A program made the position numbers and the translations under genes. From an uncultured bacterium (GTDB taxonomy: Bacteria > Cyanobacteriota > Vampirovibrionia > Gastranaerophilales > Gastranaerophilaceae), in assembly GCA_900553895.1 (NCBI GenBank), contig USFB01000009.1:1-61973 (forward strand): a DNA stretch of 61,973 bases. The letters run 5' to 3'. Shown in pieces: positions 32,265 to 41,021 of the stretch (its first letter is position 1; each line of letters begins with the position of its first letter). The notes below the pieces were generated by a model. The model searched no databases. It saw only the letters and a program-made list of their open reading frames with translations, and had not been told where the DNA came from.

Positions 32265-32822
32265 ATGATTTCAGTAAACGATTTAAAGAATGGCTTAACA
32301 CTTGAACTAGATAACGGTCTATGGAACGTTGTTGAATTCTTACACGTTAAACCTGGTAAAGGCGCAGCTTTTGTAAGAACAAAGCTTAAAAACGTTGAAT
32401 CAGGTAACGTTATTGAAAAAACTTTTAGAGCCGGTGAAAAAGTTGCTAAAGCTATGCTTGACCGTAGAGAAATGCAATATTTATACAAAGAAGGTAAAGA
32501 TTACGTTATGATGGATAACGAAACTTACGAACAACTTCAACTTACAGGCGACCAAGTTGGTGATGGCGTAAAATACCTTAAAGAAAATATGATTGTACAA
32601 GTTTTGATGCACGATAAGAGAATTATCGGTGTTGATATCCCTGCTCACGTAGAATTAGAAGTTGTTGATACTCCACCTGCTGAAAAGGGTAACACTGCTC
32701 AAGGCGGTACAAAACCTGCAACACTTGAAACAGGTGCTGTAGTAAACGTTCCATTCTTCGTATCAAACGGTGATGTAATCAGAGTTGATACAAGAAGCAA
32801 TGAATATCTTGATAGAGTTTAG
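32265..32822 (+). CDS. efp: Elongation factor P
   Basis: EF-P relieves ribosome stalling at polyproline. Three beta-barrel domains are evident. The loop that reaches the peptidyl-transferase centre reads VKPGKGAAFVRTK, with the modified residue at Lys32. The length of 185 is standard, and the C-terminus has NVPFFVSNGDVIRVDTR. An AAGGAG ribosome site is present. It is followed by accB and accC, with repeat hairpins between the genes. Confidence 0.97.
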   Translation: MISVNDLKNGLTLELDNGLWNVVEFLHVKPGKGAAFVRTKLKNVESGNVIEKTFRAGEKVAKAMLDRREMQYLYKEGKDYVMMDNETYEQLQLTGDQVGDGVKYLKENMIVQVLMHDKRIIGVDIPAHVELEVVDTPPAEKGNTAQGGTKPATLETGAVVNVPFFVSNGDVIRVDTRSNEYLDRV

Positions 32823-32829
32823 AAGAACT

Positions 32830-32928
32830 GAGTTTAGAAGTTTAGAAGAAATTTAATGTATGTTGTTTATAAAAACGATATTTAAAATTTCTTCTAAACT
32901 ACTCAACTTCTAAACTCCTAAACTTTTT
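32830..32928. repeat. Hairpin with iterated TTTAGAAG arms
   Basis: The left arm (32830-32855) holds two copies of GTTTAGAA; the right arm (32886-32928) holds TTCTTCTAAAC, TTCTAAAC and TCCTAAAC. It fills the efp-accB gap. Confidence 0.8.
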
Positions 32929-32942
32929 AAGGAGAAATACAA

Positions 32943-33410
32943 ATGAAATTTGAATCAGACTATATAGAAAAATTAGCAAAAATCATTGCTGACAATGATT
33001 TAACAGAAATTTCTTTAGAAGATGGTGAACAAGCTATCACTATCAGAAAAGACTTGCCTGAAGTTAATATGGTAGCTTCAGCACCTGCTGTTGCTGCTGT
33101 GCCTCAATCAGCACCTGTTGCACCGGCACAAGCGTCAGCGCCTGCTCAAGCACCTGCTGCTAAAGGAGAAGTTAAAGGTAAAGCAATTACTTCTCCAATG
33201 GTAGGTACTTTCTACGCAGCGTCTTCACCAGATGCAGCTCCATTTGTTGAAGTTGGTTCAACTGTTAATGTTGGCGATGTTGTATGTATTATTGAAGCAA
33301 TGAAATTAATGAACGAAATCAAAGCTGAACAAGCTGGTAAAGTAGTTCAAATCTGCGTTAAAAACGGTGACCCAATCGAATTCGGTCAAGTTTTGATGTA
33401 TGTAGAATAG
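32943..33410 (+). CDS. accB: Biotin carboxyl carrier protein of acetyl-CoA carboxylase
   Basis: The carrier arm for fatty-acid synthesis. A short N-terminal domain is followed by a Pro/Ala-rich linker (about 44-75) and the biotinyl domain, with biotin on Lys121 in EAMKLMNE. The length of 155 is typical. An AAGGAG ribosome site lies directly after the repeat hairpin. accC follows after another copy of the same type of repeat. Confidence 0.97.
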   Translation: MKFESDYIEKLAKIIADNDLTEISLEDGEQAITIRKDLPEVNMVASAPAVAAVPQSAPVAPAQASAPAQAPAAKGEVKGKAITSPMVGTFYAASSPDAAPFVEVGSTVNVGDVVCIIEAMKLMNEIKAEQAGKVVQICVKNGDPIEFGQVLMYVE

Positions 33411-33420
33411 ATGTGAAGGA

Positions 33421-33538
33421 TTAAGTTTAGAAGTTTAGAAGAAGTTTTAAACTTTTGAATATTGAAGATAAAGAGTATGTTATTTAAGTAGAATTAAATT
33501 TTTTCTAAACTACTCAACTTCTAAACTTCTAAACTTTG
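33421..33538. repeat. Hairpin with iterated TTTAGAAG arms (second copy)
   Basis: The left arm (33421-33450) and right arm (33497-33538) match the copy before accB in sequence and layout; the loop differs. It fills the accB-accC gap. Confidence 0.8.
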
Positions 33539-33553
33539 ATTAAAGGATATGTT

Positions 33554-34909
33554 ATGTTTAAACGAGTATTAATAGCAAATAGAGGCGAAATCGCAGTTAG
33601 AGTAATTAGAGCGTGTAGAGAATTGGGTATTCCAACAGTTGCAATATATTCTCAAGCAGACGCAAAGTCACTACATGTAAGATTGGCAACAGATGCATAT
33701 TGTATCGGACCTGCACCAAGTGCGCAAAGCTATTTGAGTATTCCTGCTATTATTTCAACAGCATTGATGACAGGCTGTGACGCTATCCATCCGGGATACG
33801 GTTTTATGTCAGAAAGAGCAGACTTTGTTGATATTTGTACAGAACACGGTATCAAATTTATTGGACCTTCTGCGGACTCTATGCGTAAGATGGGCGATAA
33901 AGCGACTGCTCGTAAAACAATGATAGAAAATAACGTTCCTGTTACTCCGGGCACAGGCATCTTAACTTCAGTAGAACAAGCCAGAGAATTTGCTCACAAA
34001 GCAGGTTATCCTATTATTCTTAAGGCTACTGCTGGCGGTGGCGGTAAAGGTATGAGAATTGTTAGAAGCGATGATGAGTTGGAAACAAACATGAACCTTT
34101 GCCAAATGGAAGCTGAAAAATTCTTCGGCAACCCTGGAGTTTATGCTGAAAAATATTTGGAAAACCCTCGTCACATTGAAGTTCAAATTTTAGGCGACTC
34201 TTTCGGTAACGTTATTCACTTAGGTGAAAGAGATTGTTCTATTCAAAGAAGACACCAAAAATTGTTAGAAGAAGCTCCTTCTCCTGCAATCGACGAGGCA
34301 ACAAGAAAAGAAATGGGTGCAGCTGCTGTTCGTGCTGCAAAAGCTATCGGTTACGAAGGTGCAGGGACTTGCGAATTCTTGCTTGACCATGACGGAAAAT
34401 GGTACTTTATGGAAATGAATACACGTGTTCAAGTTGAACACTGTGTAACAGAAATGATTTCACAAGTTGATATCGTAAGAGAACAAATCCTTGTAGCATC
34501 AGGAAAAAAATTAGGCTACACTCAAGATGACGTTCTTTTGAGAGGTCACGCTATTGAATGTCGTATCAATGCCGAAGATCCTGAACACGACTTTATGCCT
34601 TGCCCAGGTAAAATTGACGGCTATTTTGCCCCTGGTGGTTTCGGCATAAGGGTTGATTCTCATGTTTATCCGGGATATTCAATTCCACCATATTATGATT
34701 CAATGATTGGTAAATTAATTTGTTGGGGACAAAACCGAAATGAAGCTAGACGCAGAATGTATCAAGCTTTAAAAGAATATGTTGTTACAGGTATTAAAAC
34801 AACAATACCTTTCCACCAAGAAATTGTTGAAGATGAAGTATTTATGAGCGGAAACTTCAACACAGGATTTATTGAAGATTTCTATAAAAGAAAAGGAAAG
34901 AAAGATTAG
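33554..34909 (+). CDS. accC: Biotin carboxylase subunit of acetyl-CoA carboxylase
   Basis: Carboxylates the biotin on AccB using ATP and bicarbonate. The ATP-grasp fold shows GGGGKGMRIV, HIEVQILGD, and EMNTRVQVEHCVTEM with the metal-binding Glu, Asn and catalytic Arg. The C-terminal domain follows normally. I place the start at 33554 (MFKRVLIANRGEIA) because AAAGGA lies just upstream; this gives 451 residues, the usual length. Carboxyltransferase genes (accA, accD) are not in the window. Confidence 0.97.
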   Translation: MFKRVLIANRGEIAVRVIRACRELGIPTVAIYSQADAKSLHVRLATDAYCIGPAPSAQSYLSIPAIISTALMTGCDAIHPGYGFMSERADFVDICTEHGIKFIGPSADSMRKMGDKATARKTMIENNVPVTPGTGILTSVEQAREFAHKAGYPIILKATAGGGGKGMRIVRSDDELETNMNLCQMEAEKFFGNPGVYAEKYLENPRHIEVQILGDSFGNVIHLGERDCSIQRRHQKLLEEAPSPAIDEATRKEMGAAAVRAAKAIGYEGAGTCEFLLDHDGKWYFMEMNTRVQVEHCVTEMISQVDIVREQILVASGKKLGYTQDDVLLRGHAIECRINAEDPEHDFMPCPGKIDGYFAPGGFGIRVDSHVYPGYSIPPYYDSMIGKLICWGQNRNEARRRMYQALKEYVVTGIKTTIPFHQEIVEDEVFMSGNFNTGFIEDFYKRKGKKD

Positions 34910-34916
34910 TTAGGAT

Positions 34917-34951
34917 AAAAAAGGCGGCTTTGCAAAGTCGCCTTTTAATTT
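34917..34951. terminator. Bidirectional terminator between accC and fmt
   Basis: AAAAGGCGGCTTTGCAAAGT plus CGCCTTTT forms a strong stem with A and T tracts on both sides, serving two convergent genes. Confidence 0.85.
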
Positions 34952-34966
34952 AAATAAAAGTTATTA

Positions 34967-35890
34967 TTAATGCTTAATCCCATTAGCCCAATCTCTTGCC
35001 AACATCTCACCTTTGCCTTCAGGCTTAATTTTAATTAATCTTAAATACCCGTCACCTGTTTTAACATCAATACCCTGTTTAGAAAAATTCGCAAATTCAC
35101 CAATTTGAACGCCATTATCATTAGTTGTTTCAATTGGTTCTGTTTCAAGCACTTTTATAATTTTTCCATTGTATTCAAAAAACGCCCCGGGACATTTGTA
35201 AACTCCACGAACTAAGTTGTGGATTTCATCAGCTGATTTTGTCCAATCGATTTTACATTCCTCTTTTTTAAGTTTGTCTGCAAAACAAACACCATCTTCG
35301 CATTGCGGAGTTGGTTTTAACTTACCGTCTTTTATGCCGATTAGAGTTTTTTCCAATAATTCGGGAGAATTTGATGCGCATAGTTCAAAAAGTTCTACAC
35401 AATTCATATTTTTTGTAATCTCAATCGGATATTTCATACAAATATCACCGCAATCGAGTCCTAGTTCAGTAATCATTGTACAAATACCTGTTTCTTTGTC
35501 ACCATTTATAATTGCACGTTGAATAGGATTTGCACCACGGTATTTTGGAAGTAATGAAACGTGAAGATTAATTGTTTCGTATTTTGGAATGTCCAAAACT
35601 TCTTGCGATAGAATTTGACCAAAAGCAAAAGTTACAAAGAAATCAGGCTTAAGTTCTTTTAAAGCTTCAATAATTTCAGGCTCTTTTCTGATTGATTTTG
35701 GCTGAAAAATTTTAATATCATGCTCAAGCGCAAATTTTTTAATAGGACTCGGTGTAAGTTTGTGTCCACGCCCAGAAGGTTTGTCAGGTTGAGTAACAAC
35801 CGCCTGAACGTTAAATTTATCTGAGTTATAAAAATGTTCTAATGATGGTAGACCAATATCCGGTGTTCCGAAAAATACAATGTTTATCAT
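34967..35890 (-). CDS. fmt: Methionyl-tRNA formyltransferase
   Basis: Formylates Met on initiator tRNA. FFGTPDIGLPSLEHF opens the Rossmann domain, NLHVSLLPKYRGANPIQRAI carries the catalytic Asn and His, and LDCGDICMKYPI the catalytic Asp region. The C-terminal OB-like domain is present. The 307 residues match the family. It follows the small gene and def on the same strand, so formylation and deformylation are in one operon. Confidence 0.96.
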   Translation of the reverse strand: MINIVFFGTPDIGLPSLEHFYNSDKFNVQAVVTQPDKPSGRGHKLTPSPIKKFALEHDIKIFQPKSIRKEPEIIEALKELKPDFFVTFAFGQILSQEVLDIPKYETINLHVSLLPKYRGANPIQRAIINGDKETGICTMITELGLDCGDICMKYPIEITKNMNCVELFELCASNSPELLEKTLIGIKDGKLKPTPQCEDGVCFADKLKKEECKIDWTKSADEIHNLVRGVYKCPGAFFEYNGKIIKVLETEPIETTNDNGVQIGEFANFSKQGIDVKTGDGYLRLIKIKPEGKGEMLARDWANGIKH

Positions 35891-35899
35891 TTTGTTTCC

Positions 35900-36160
35900 T
35901 TATATTCCCATATTATTTCTCAAATTAGTGAATATATCCTTTGACATCTTTTTCACGACTTTTTCAATAGAAACTGCATATTCAACGAATTCTGCCAACG
36001 CCGTTTGCTTTCTCGGAATTGGGTTTAAATTGTTTTGATTAAAATTTTGCCTAAACTTTTCCATAGATTTTAGTGCAACTTGTTTTGCCAGAGGCAATTT
36101 TTCAAATTCTTTTCTGCCTTTAGAGATGTTTCCATTAAAGTTGATTGGTTGTACTTGCAT
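35900..36160 (-). CDS. Small unknown protein with FNG N-terminus, between def and fmt
   Basis: An 86-residue basic, helical protein that starts MQVQPINFNGNISKGRKEF; the INFNG fits the window's N-terminal signature. There is no membrane segment or signal peptide and no recognised family. The start is supported by AGGAGGCG and by a one-base overlap with the def stop (TAATG). Being locked between def and fmt it must be co-translated with them; whether it has a role in N-formyl-Met handling is unknown. Confidence 0.7.
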   Translation of the reverse strand: MQVQPINFNGNISKGRKEFEKLPLAKQVALKSMEKFRQNFNQNNLNPIPRKQTALAEFVEYAVSIEKVVKKMSKDIFTNLRNNMGI

Positions 36161-36762
36161 TACGCCTCCTTGTCAGCTTCCTTTGCAACTTTTTCTTTCA
36201 ATAAAACCTCAATTTCTTTTGAAAGTTCAGGCTCGTCGAGAATTTTTTCAACATCTAAACTTGGAAGATTATTTTTCTTTAAAACTTCCTCTGCTTCAAA
36301 ACGATTTATAACGTGGTCAATAAATAAAATGCCGTCTAAATGGTCAAATTCATGCTGAATAGCTCTAGCTAAAAGAGTTCCATCTTTTGCTTCTAAGACA
36401 AAAGAACGACCATTTCTATCCATAGCCTTAACCATAACATTTGCATATCTTCTAACATCGGTAAACGCTTCAGGAAAACTCAAACAGCCTTCGTGACTAA
36501 TTACAGCTCCGGATTTTTTAATAATCTTCGGATTAATAAAAACCATCGGATTTAACGGTTCGTTGCCCGTAGAAGCATCAATCACAAACACTCTGTAATT
36601 TTCACCGATTTGCGGTGCAGCAAGCCCAACACCGTTTTGAGCATACATTGTATCCAACAAATCTTCTACTAAGACTTTGATTTTTTGTGAAACTTTATGA
36701 ACTTCCTTAGATGGCTGTCTTAAAGAAGGTGTACCATATTTAACAACTTTTTTTACTGACAT
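36160..36762 (-). CDS. def: Peptide deformylase
   Basis: Removes the N-formyl group from nascent proteins. The three family motifs are GVGLAAPQIG, EGCLSFPE and QHEFDHLDG, supplying the metal-binding Cys and two His and the catalytic Glu. The C-terminal extension is Lys/Glu-rich. I start at 36762 (MSVKKVVKYG) because AAGGGA lies upstream; a longer frame to 36792 adds ten unlikely residues. It forms an operon with a small gene and fmt. Confidence 0.95.
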   Translation of the reverse strand: MSVKKVVKYGTPSLRQPSKEVHKVSQKIKVLVEDLLDTMYAQNGVGLAAPQIGENYRVFVIDASTGNEPLNPMVFINPKIIKKSGAVISHEGCLSFPEAFTDVRRYANVMVKAMDRNGRSFVLEAKDGTLLARAIQHEFDHLDGILFIDHVINRFEAEEVLKKNNLPSLDVEKILDEPELSKEIEVLLKEKVAKEADKEA

Positions 36763-36884
36763 ATTAATTCCCTTTTTCCTATATTTTAGCATAAAAGGAA
36801 CGAAAAAATAAATTCAAACAGAACGTAAAAATTTTGTTATATTGAGATTTATTCAACATGTGTTATAATGTTAGTATTTTATTT

Positions 36885-38345
36885 CTATTTCTTAAAATTC
36901 CACAAATCTTTTTGGAACAAAACCAAAAACGGAATTAATTCTAAACGACCTACGTACATGTCAATAATTAAAATTATTTTAGAAACAGCATGCAATGGTT
37001 CAAAGCTTTGCAAAGGTCCAAGCAGACCAAATCCGGGTCCAACGTTACCGACAGCACTTACTGCACCCGTAATTGCAACAACAGTATTTTTTTCAATCAA
37101 ACCGAGCAAGAATGTCGAAACCACCAAAAACGCGATATAAAAGAATACAAACATCAAAGTTTGATACAAAATTTCCTTCGGAACAGAATATCTGCCGACT
37201 TTGATATCAACAATCGCTTTCGGATGTAAAATCTTCATCATTTCGGATTTCATAATCTTATACACGAGCATCCATCTCATAACTTTCAAACCGCCACCGG
37301 CTGAACTTGCGCAACTTCCGAACATCATTGTTGCAAATAAAAGAACTTTACTTGCATAATCCCAGTTTGCAAAATCTACACTACAAAAACCGGTAGAAGA
37401 AATTATTGACGCAACGTTAAAAAATGCATGGCTTAAAGAATCCCACAAATTATAATGCATATTGCCAAACAACGAACAACTCAATGCAAGCGCAATCAAC
37501 ATTACAACACTGAAATATACCTTAAATTCTTCGTTTCTAAAAAGCACAAGTGGATTGAATTTCGCCCAAGCTTGATATTGTAAATTATAACTTACACCTG
37601 CAAAAAACATAAAGAAAGTAATAATTGATAAAATAGCTCTATTGGAACCAACTAAGCTATTTGCATTTGGAGAAAGTCCGCCTCCGGAAACAGAGGCCAA
37701 CGCATCACAAACTGCTTCAAATCCACTCATGCCGGCAAATTTTAAAAGCAAAATTTCTAAAATTGTTAATCCCGCATAAACCTTCCACAAAGCAGCTGCT
37801 GTATTTTTTATTCGAGGAGTGAATTTATCCTCAGTAGGCCCCGGCGCTTCTGCAAAAAACAATTGTCTGCCTGCAATCGCAAATTGTGGCAAAATCGCAA
37901 TAAACAAGACGATAATTCCCATACCGCCAAGCCATTGAGTTAACGAACGCCAAAAGAAAAGCGTTTTAGGATAATCGAACGTTGTTAAAATCGTTGCACC
38001 TGTTGTTGTAATGCCGGAAGTTGCTTCAAATAAAGCGTTCAAAGGGCTTATTCCAAAAAATAAATAAGGAATTGCAGCCAATAACCCCGCAAACAACCAA
38101 GAAAACGTTACAACGCAAAGTCCTTCTGACTTTTTAATATCGTTAATGGATTTTATCGACTCAGTTCCTTTAACAATTTTTCTTAAAGTTACTGATATAA
38201 AAAACGCCGTAGCGCAAGCAATTAAAAACGGTAAAACTGCGGTGTATTCATGATAAAAAAGTGCTACCGCAATCGGTACAAGCAAAACAATGCTGAAATA
38301 CATTATGCTAAGGCTGAAAGAGTATGCTAAATAAGTTAATCTCAT
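36885..38345 (-). CDS. trkH: Potassium uptake protein TrkH family
   Basis: The membrane channel subunit of the Trk potassium system. About ten membrane segments with the four selectivity-filter-like loops are present, for example ATSGITTTGATI and CASSAGGGLKVMRW. The length of 486 is normal. Its start overlaps the trkA stop (ATGA), so the two are translationally coupled. Uptake is probably gated by TrkA through nucleotide binding. Confidence 0.95.
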   Translation of the reverse strand: MRLTYLAYSFSLSIMYFSIVLLVPIAVALFYHEYTAVLPFLIACATAFFISVTLRKIVKGTESIKSINDIKKSEGLCVVTFSWLFAGLLAAIPYLFFGISPLNALFEATSGITTTGATILTTFDYPKTLFFWRSLTQWLGGMGIIVLFIAILPQFAIAGRQLFFAEAPGPTEDKFTPRIKNTAAALWKVYAGLTILEILLLKFAGMSGFEAVCDALASVSGGGLSPNANSLVGSNRAILSIITFFMFFAGVSYNLQYQAWAKFNPLVLFRNEEFKVYFSVVMLIALALSCSLFGNMHYNLWDSLSHAFFNVASIISSTGFCSVDFANWDYASKVLLFATMMFGSCASSAGGGLKVMRWMLVYKIMKSEMMKILHPKAIVDIKVGRYSVPKEILYQTLMFVFFYIAFLVVSTFLLGLIEKNTVVAITGAVSAVGNVGPGFGLLGPLQSFEPLHAVSKIILIIDMYVGRLELIPFLVLFQKDLWNFKK

Positions 38346-39685
38346 TTAATTTCCTCAAAAAATTCCCTTATAACAGGCGCATTTTCACTTGTTGTAAATA
38401 TAATCAAATTATCGCCGCTCATAACCTGTGTTGTACCGTTTGGAATGATAATTCTTTTGCGACGCTGGATAACACCGACAATCGCTTTCGCAGGTAATTT
38501 TAATTCCATAATTTTTTTTGTTTCATAATGTTCAGGAATTTCGATAACCAAAACTTCGCCCTGACCTTGTTCAACTGTTGCTAAAATGCCGATATTTGTT
38601 TCTTTGATGTTATTTTTAATTTCATTTAGCGCAGCAGTTTTTGATGAAATTGCAATATCAATTCCAACTTTTTCAAACAACGCTACATTCGTACTCTTTG
38701 AAACTCTTGAAATTACACGGCCTGCACCCATGTGTTTTACAAGAAGAGAACACAATAAATTCTTTTCATCATTGTTTGTGACACTTACAACAACATCCGC
38801 ATCAGAAATTTCTTCCTCGTTTAAAAGCTCAATATCTGTTCCATCACCATTTATCACAAGAGTATTTTCAAGTTCCTGCGCTAAAAATCTGCAACGTTCT
38901 TCGTCTTTTTCAACTATTTTGATATTAAGTTTCAATGCTTCTAAACTTTTTGCCAATTTTAAGCCAACATTACCACCACCGATAATTGCAACAGTTTTCA
39001 CAAATTCTTTTTCATGGAAAAATTTGCCCGCTAAAATATCCAACGAGTGAGAAAGCCCCATGAATATGACTTTATCGTCCTCATGAAGCACAGTTTCACC
39101 ATTCGGTATAAATAATTCACTATCTCTTGTAATTCCAACAATAACAGTATCTTTTGGAAACTCACAATTTCTAATCATACTATTGACTAATATTGAATTT
39201 TCGGCAATTTTATATTCTAATAGCCTTGCGCGTCCGTCTGCGAAGTTTTCAACGTCCAAAGCTTTAGCAACAGTAATGATTCTAAAGATTTCTTGCGTCA
39301 TGAGTTCTTCCGGCCAAATAATGTTGTCAATATAAAAATCACAGTTATATTCTGCATCTTTTGCCAAGCCCAAAGAAGACTTGTATTCTTCTTTACGTAC
39401 AAAACACATTGTACGGACGGTGCTTATTCTTTTTGCAGTTAAACAAGCAACGATATTCAACTCGTCAGACGCTGTACAAGCAATGAATACATCTGCATCT
39501 TTGATGTTGGCTTGTTTAAGAATTTCGATATTTGATGCGTTACCCGAAATAAAACCGACATCAAGCTTGTTAAACGCGTCGACTTTAAATTTTTCATCAT
39601 CAATTACCGTGATATCGTTATCTGTATAAAACTCTGTTGCAATCATTGAACCGAGTTCATTTGCACCAAAAATTATAATCTTCAT
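38342..39685 (-). CDS. trkA: Trk potassium uptake regulatory subunit TrkA
   Basis: Cytoplasmic gating ring subunit. Two Rossmann RCK-N domains (IIIFGANELGSMIA at the start and VAIIGGGNVGLKLAKSL near 230) each pair with an RCK-C domain. I place the start at MKIIIFG (39685), not the upstream ATG at 39703, because a TTGACT-N17-TTAAAT promoter lies just before it with no ribosome site, implying a leaderless message. The length of 447 is normal. Confidence 0.94.
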   Translation of the reverse strand: MKIIIFGANELGSMIATEFYTDNDITVIDDEKFKVDAFNKLDVGFISGNASNIEILKQANIKDADVFIACTASDELNIVACLTAKRISTVRTMCFVRKEEYKSSLGLAKDAEYNCDFYIDNIIWPEELMTQEIFRIITVAKALDVENFADGRARLLEYKIAENSILVNSMIRNCEFPKDTVIVGITRDSELFIPNGETVLHEDDKVIFMGLSHSLDILAGKFFHEKEFVKTVAIIGGGNVGLKLAKSLEALKLNIKIVEKDEERCRFLAQELENTLVINGDGTDIELLNEEEISDADVVVSVTNNDEKNLLCSLLVKHMGAGRVISRVSKSTNVALFEKVGIDIAISSKTAALNEIKNNIKETNIGILATVEQGQGEVLVIEIPEHYETKKIMELKLPAKAIVGVIQRRKRIIIPNGTTQVMSGDNLIIFTTSENAPVIREFFEEIK

Positions 39686-39691
39686 AGGATT

Positions 39692-39720
39692 ATTTAACGC
39701 CAAATGTGGAATAAAGTCAA
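39692..39720 (-). promoter_or_regulatory. trkAH promoter with -10 six bases before the ATG
   Basis: Read on the minus strand: TTGACT (39720-39715), 17 bases, TTAAAT (39697-39692), six bases, ATG at 39685. This is the best -35 box of the leaderless set. Confidence 0.65.
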
Positions 39721-39741
39721 ACGCAACTGTTTTTTGAAATT

Positions 39742-40464
39742 TTATCTCAATCTAAGAAATGCTTCGACTTTCGCGCGGATAGAATTTGATGCATAATCGT
39801 CAATATCAATATAAAGCCCGTTGTATTTATCAGCCAAATATTTTGCTAATTGAGATTTCGCACAAAATGCTTGCGCATAAAAAACTGTCGGAACATTTTC
39901 TTCAACAAACATTTCTAAATCTAAATCAGCCGGCGTTCCTGCTTCTACACATCTTGTCCAGCCGTAAACATGAGTTGTATTCGGGAATAGTTTTAAAATT
40001 TCCAAATCATTTGGTGGAACTCCCCAAAAACCGAATTCTGCAGGAACTTGAACTAAACCATCATGGTTTATCGGTGTAATTATATCGCCTGTAATCATTG
40101 TAATTTTATCATACAAAGGCAAATTACTCGTACTGATTTTTAACTCTTGTTTTGGTTCAAGTTTTTCAAAAATTGTTTGAATAACATTAAATCCCATATC
40201 AGCAAGAACTTTAGATGCAAACCAACCGCTGTCGCATTTGTCTTTTCCGATAGGTGCTAAGATTAAATCAGGTTTTAAATAAACTGTATTATCAATAATG
40301 TTTCGAATTATTTTACAATAAGATTCCGGCAAAATATTTGTTTTAGGGTAATAAAAATCTATGTCTAAATCAATCCATTCTGCATTTGGATAATTTGATT
40401 TGACTTTTTTTACCACATCAGGGTCCGGATAACCCCAAAATCCAATTTTTGCTACTTTGTTCAT
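39742..40464 (-). CDS. Unknown protein with an internal duplication (GFWG repeats)
   Basis: A 240-residue cytoplasmic protein of no family I recognise. Two halves begin alike: IGFWGYPDPDVVKKVKSNYP near residue 7 and FGFWGVPPNDLEILKLFPN near 143, each followed by an alpha/beta pattern. Cysteines (CDSGW, WTRCVEAG, AFCAKSQ) and Asp-rich turns could hint at ligand binding. There is no Shine-Dalgarno; TATGAT (40476-40471) lies six bases before the ATG, suggesting a leaderless message. It lies just upstream of trkA on the same strand, but trkA seems to have its own promoter. Confidence 0.7.
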   Translation of the reverse strand: MNKVAKIGFWGYPDPDVVKKVKSNYPNAEWIDLDIDFYYPKTNILPESYCKIIRNIIDNTVYLKPDLILAPIGKDKCDSGWFASKVLADMGFNVIQTIFEKLEPKQELKISTSNLPLYDKITMITGDIITPINHDGLVQVPAEFGFWGVPPNDLEILKLFPNTTHVYGWTRCVEAGTPADLDLEMFVEENVPTVFYAQAFCAKSQLAKYLADKYNGLYIDIDDYASNSIRAKVEAFLRLR

Positions 40465-40493
40465 AAATTAATCATACAATAAAAATGTTAATG

Positions 40494-40602
40494 ATACCCT
40501 CTCCCGTCCTCCAGACACCTCTCCAAGAAAAATAAATGAAAGGGGAACGTGTTGGGCTTTCAGCCCGACCTACTTGCGTTAATTAAACGGGAGAGAGTGT
40601 TA
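40494..40602. repeat. Composite palindrome: CCCTCTCCCG arms around a TTGGGCTTTCAGCCCGA hairpin
   Basis: The outer arms CCCTCTCCCG (near 40498) and CGGGAGAGAG (near 40588) enclose a second palindrome at 40550-40572 from the TTGGGCTTTCAGCCCAA family. One repeat appears nested in another. The outer arms resemble the insert in rqcH. Confidence 0.7.
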
Positions 40603-40682
40603 TTAACTTACATCACCCAACCAATTGATTCCTACAAGACAAAATGTTATATTAATAATAGAAATAAATTTGAGGAGTTTTT

Positions 40683-40988
40683 ATGAGCGAAGAAATTAAA
40701 ATTAATAATGTAAATGGTATCGATATTGTCCAATACCAGCCGAAAGGTGTTTGTTGCAAATTAATGCAAATAAGAATTAAAGATGATATTATTCAAGATG
40801 TGGAATTTGTTGGCGGATGTAACGGAAATCTGAACGGAATCGGTATTTTAATAAAAGGTATGAATATTAATGATATTGTATCAAAACTAAGCGGTCTGCA
40901 TTGCGGAAGCCGTCCTACGAGCTGTCCTGACCAATTAACAAAAGGGATAGAGGCTTATTTAAGAGCGAAAAATGAGATTAAGGTTTAA
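40683..40988 (+). CDS. TSCPD domain protein (TIGR03905 type)
   Basis: A 101-residue stand-alone TSCPD domain. Family landmarks are PKGVCCKLMQIRI, VEFVGGCNGNLNGIG, HCGSRPTSCPDQL and the C-terminal KGIEAYL. The domain also occurs at the end of some ribonucleotide reductases; the free-standing form has no proven role. Conserved cysteines suggest a metal or thiol function. The ribosome site is GAGGAG. Confidence 0.85.
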   Translation: MSEEIKINNVNGIDIVQYQPKGVCCKLMQIRIKDDIIQDVEFVGGCNGNLNGIGILIKGMNINDIVSKLSGLHCGSRPTSCPDQLTKGIEAYLRAKNEIKV

Positions 40989-41021
40989 ATTTTTTGAATT
41001 TGCGCTGATTTTATAACTTTG

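Noticed and set aside
32830..33538. CRISPR array from repeated TTTAGAAG words
   Set aside because: Units are 7-9 bases with no spacers and are matched by complementary arms; no cas gene is present.
39786..40079. Open frame of 97 codons on the plus strand
   Set aside because: It lies wholly antisense to the well-supported 39742-40464 gene and has no ribosome site or family resemblance.
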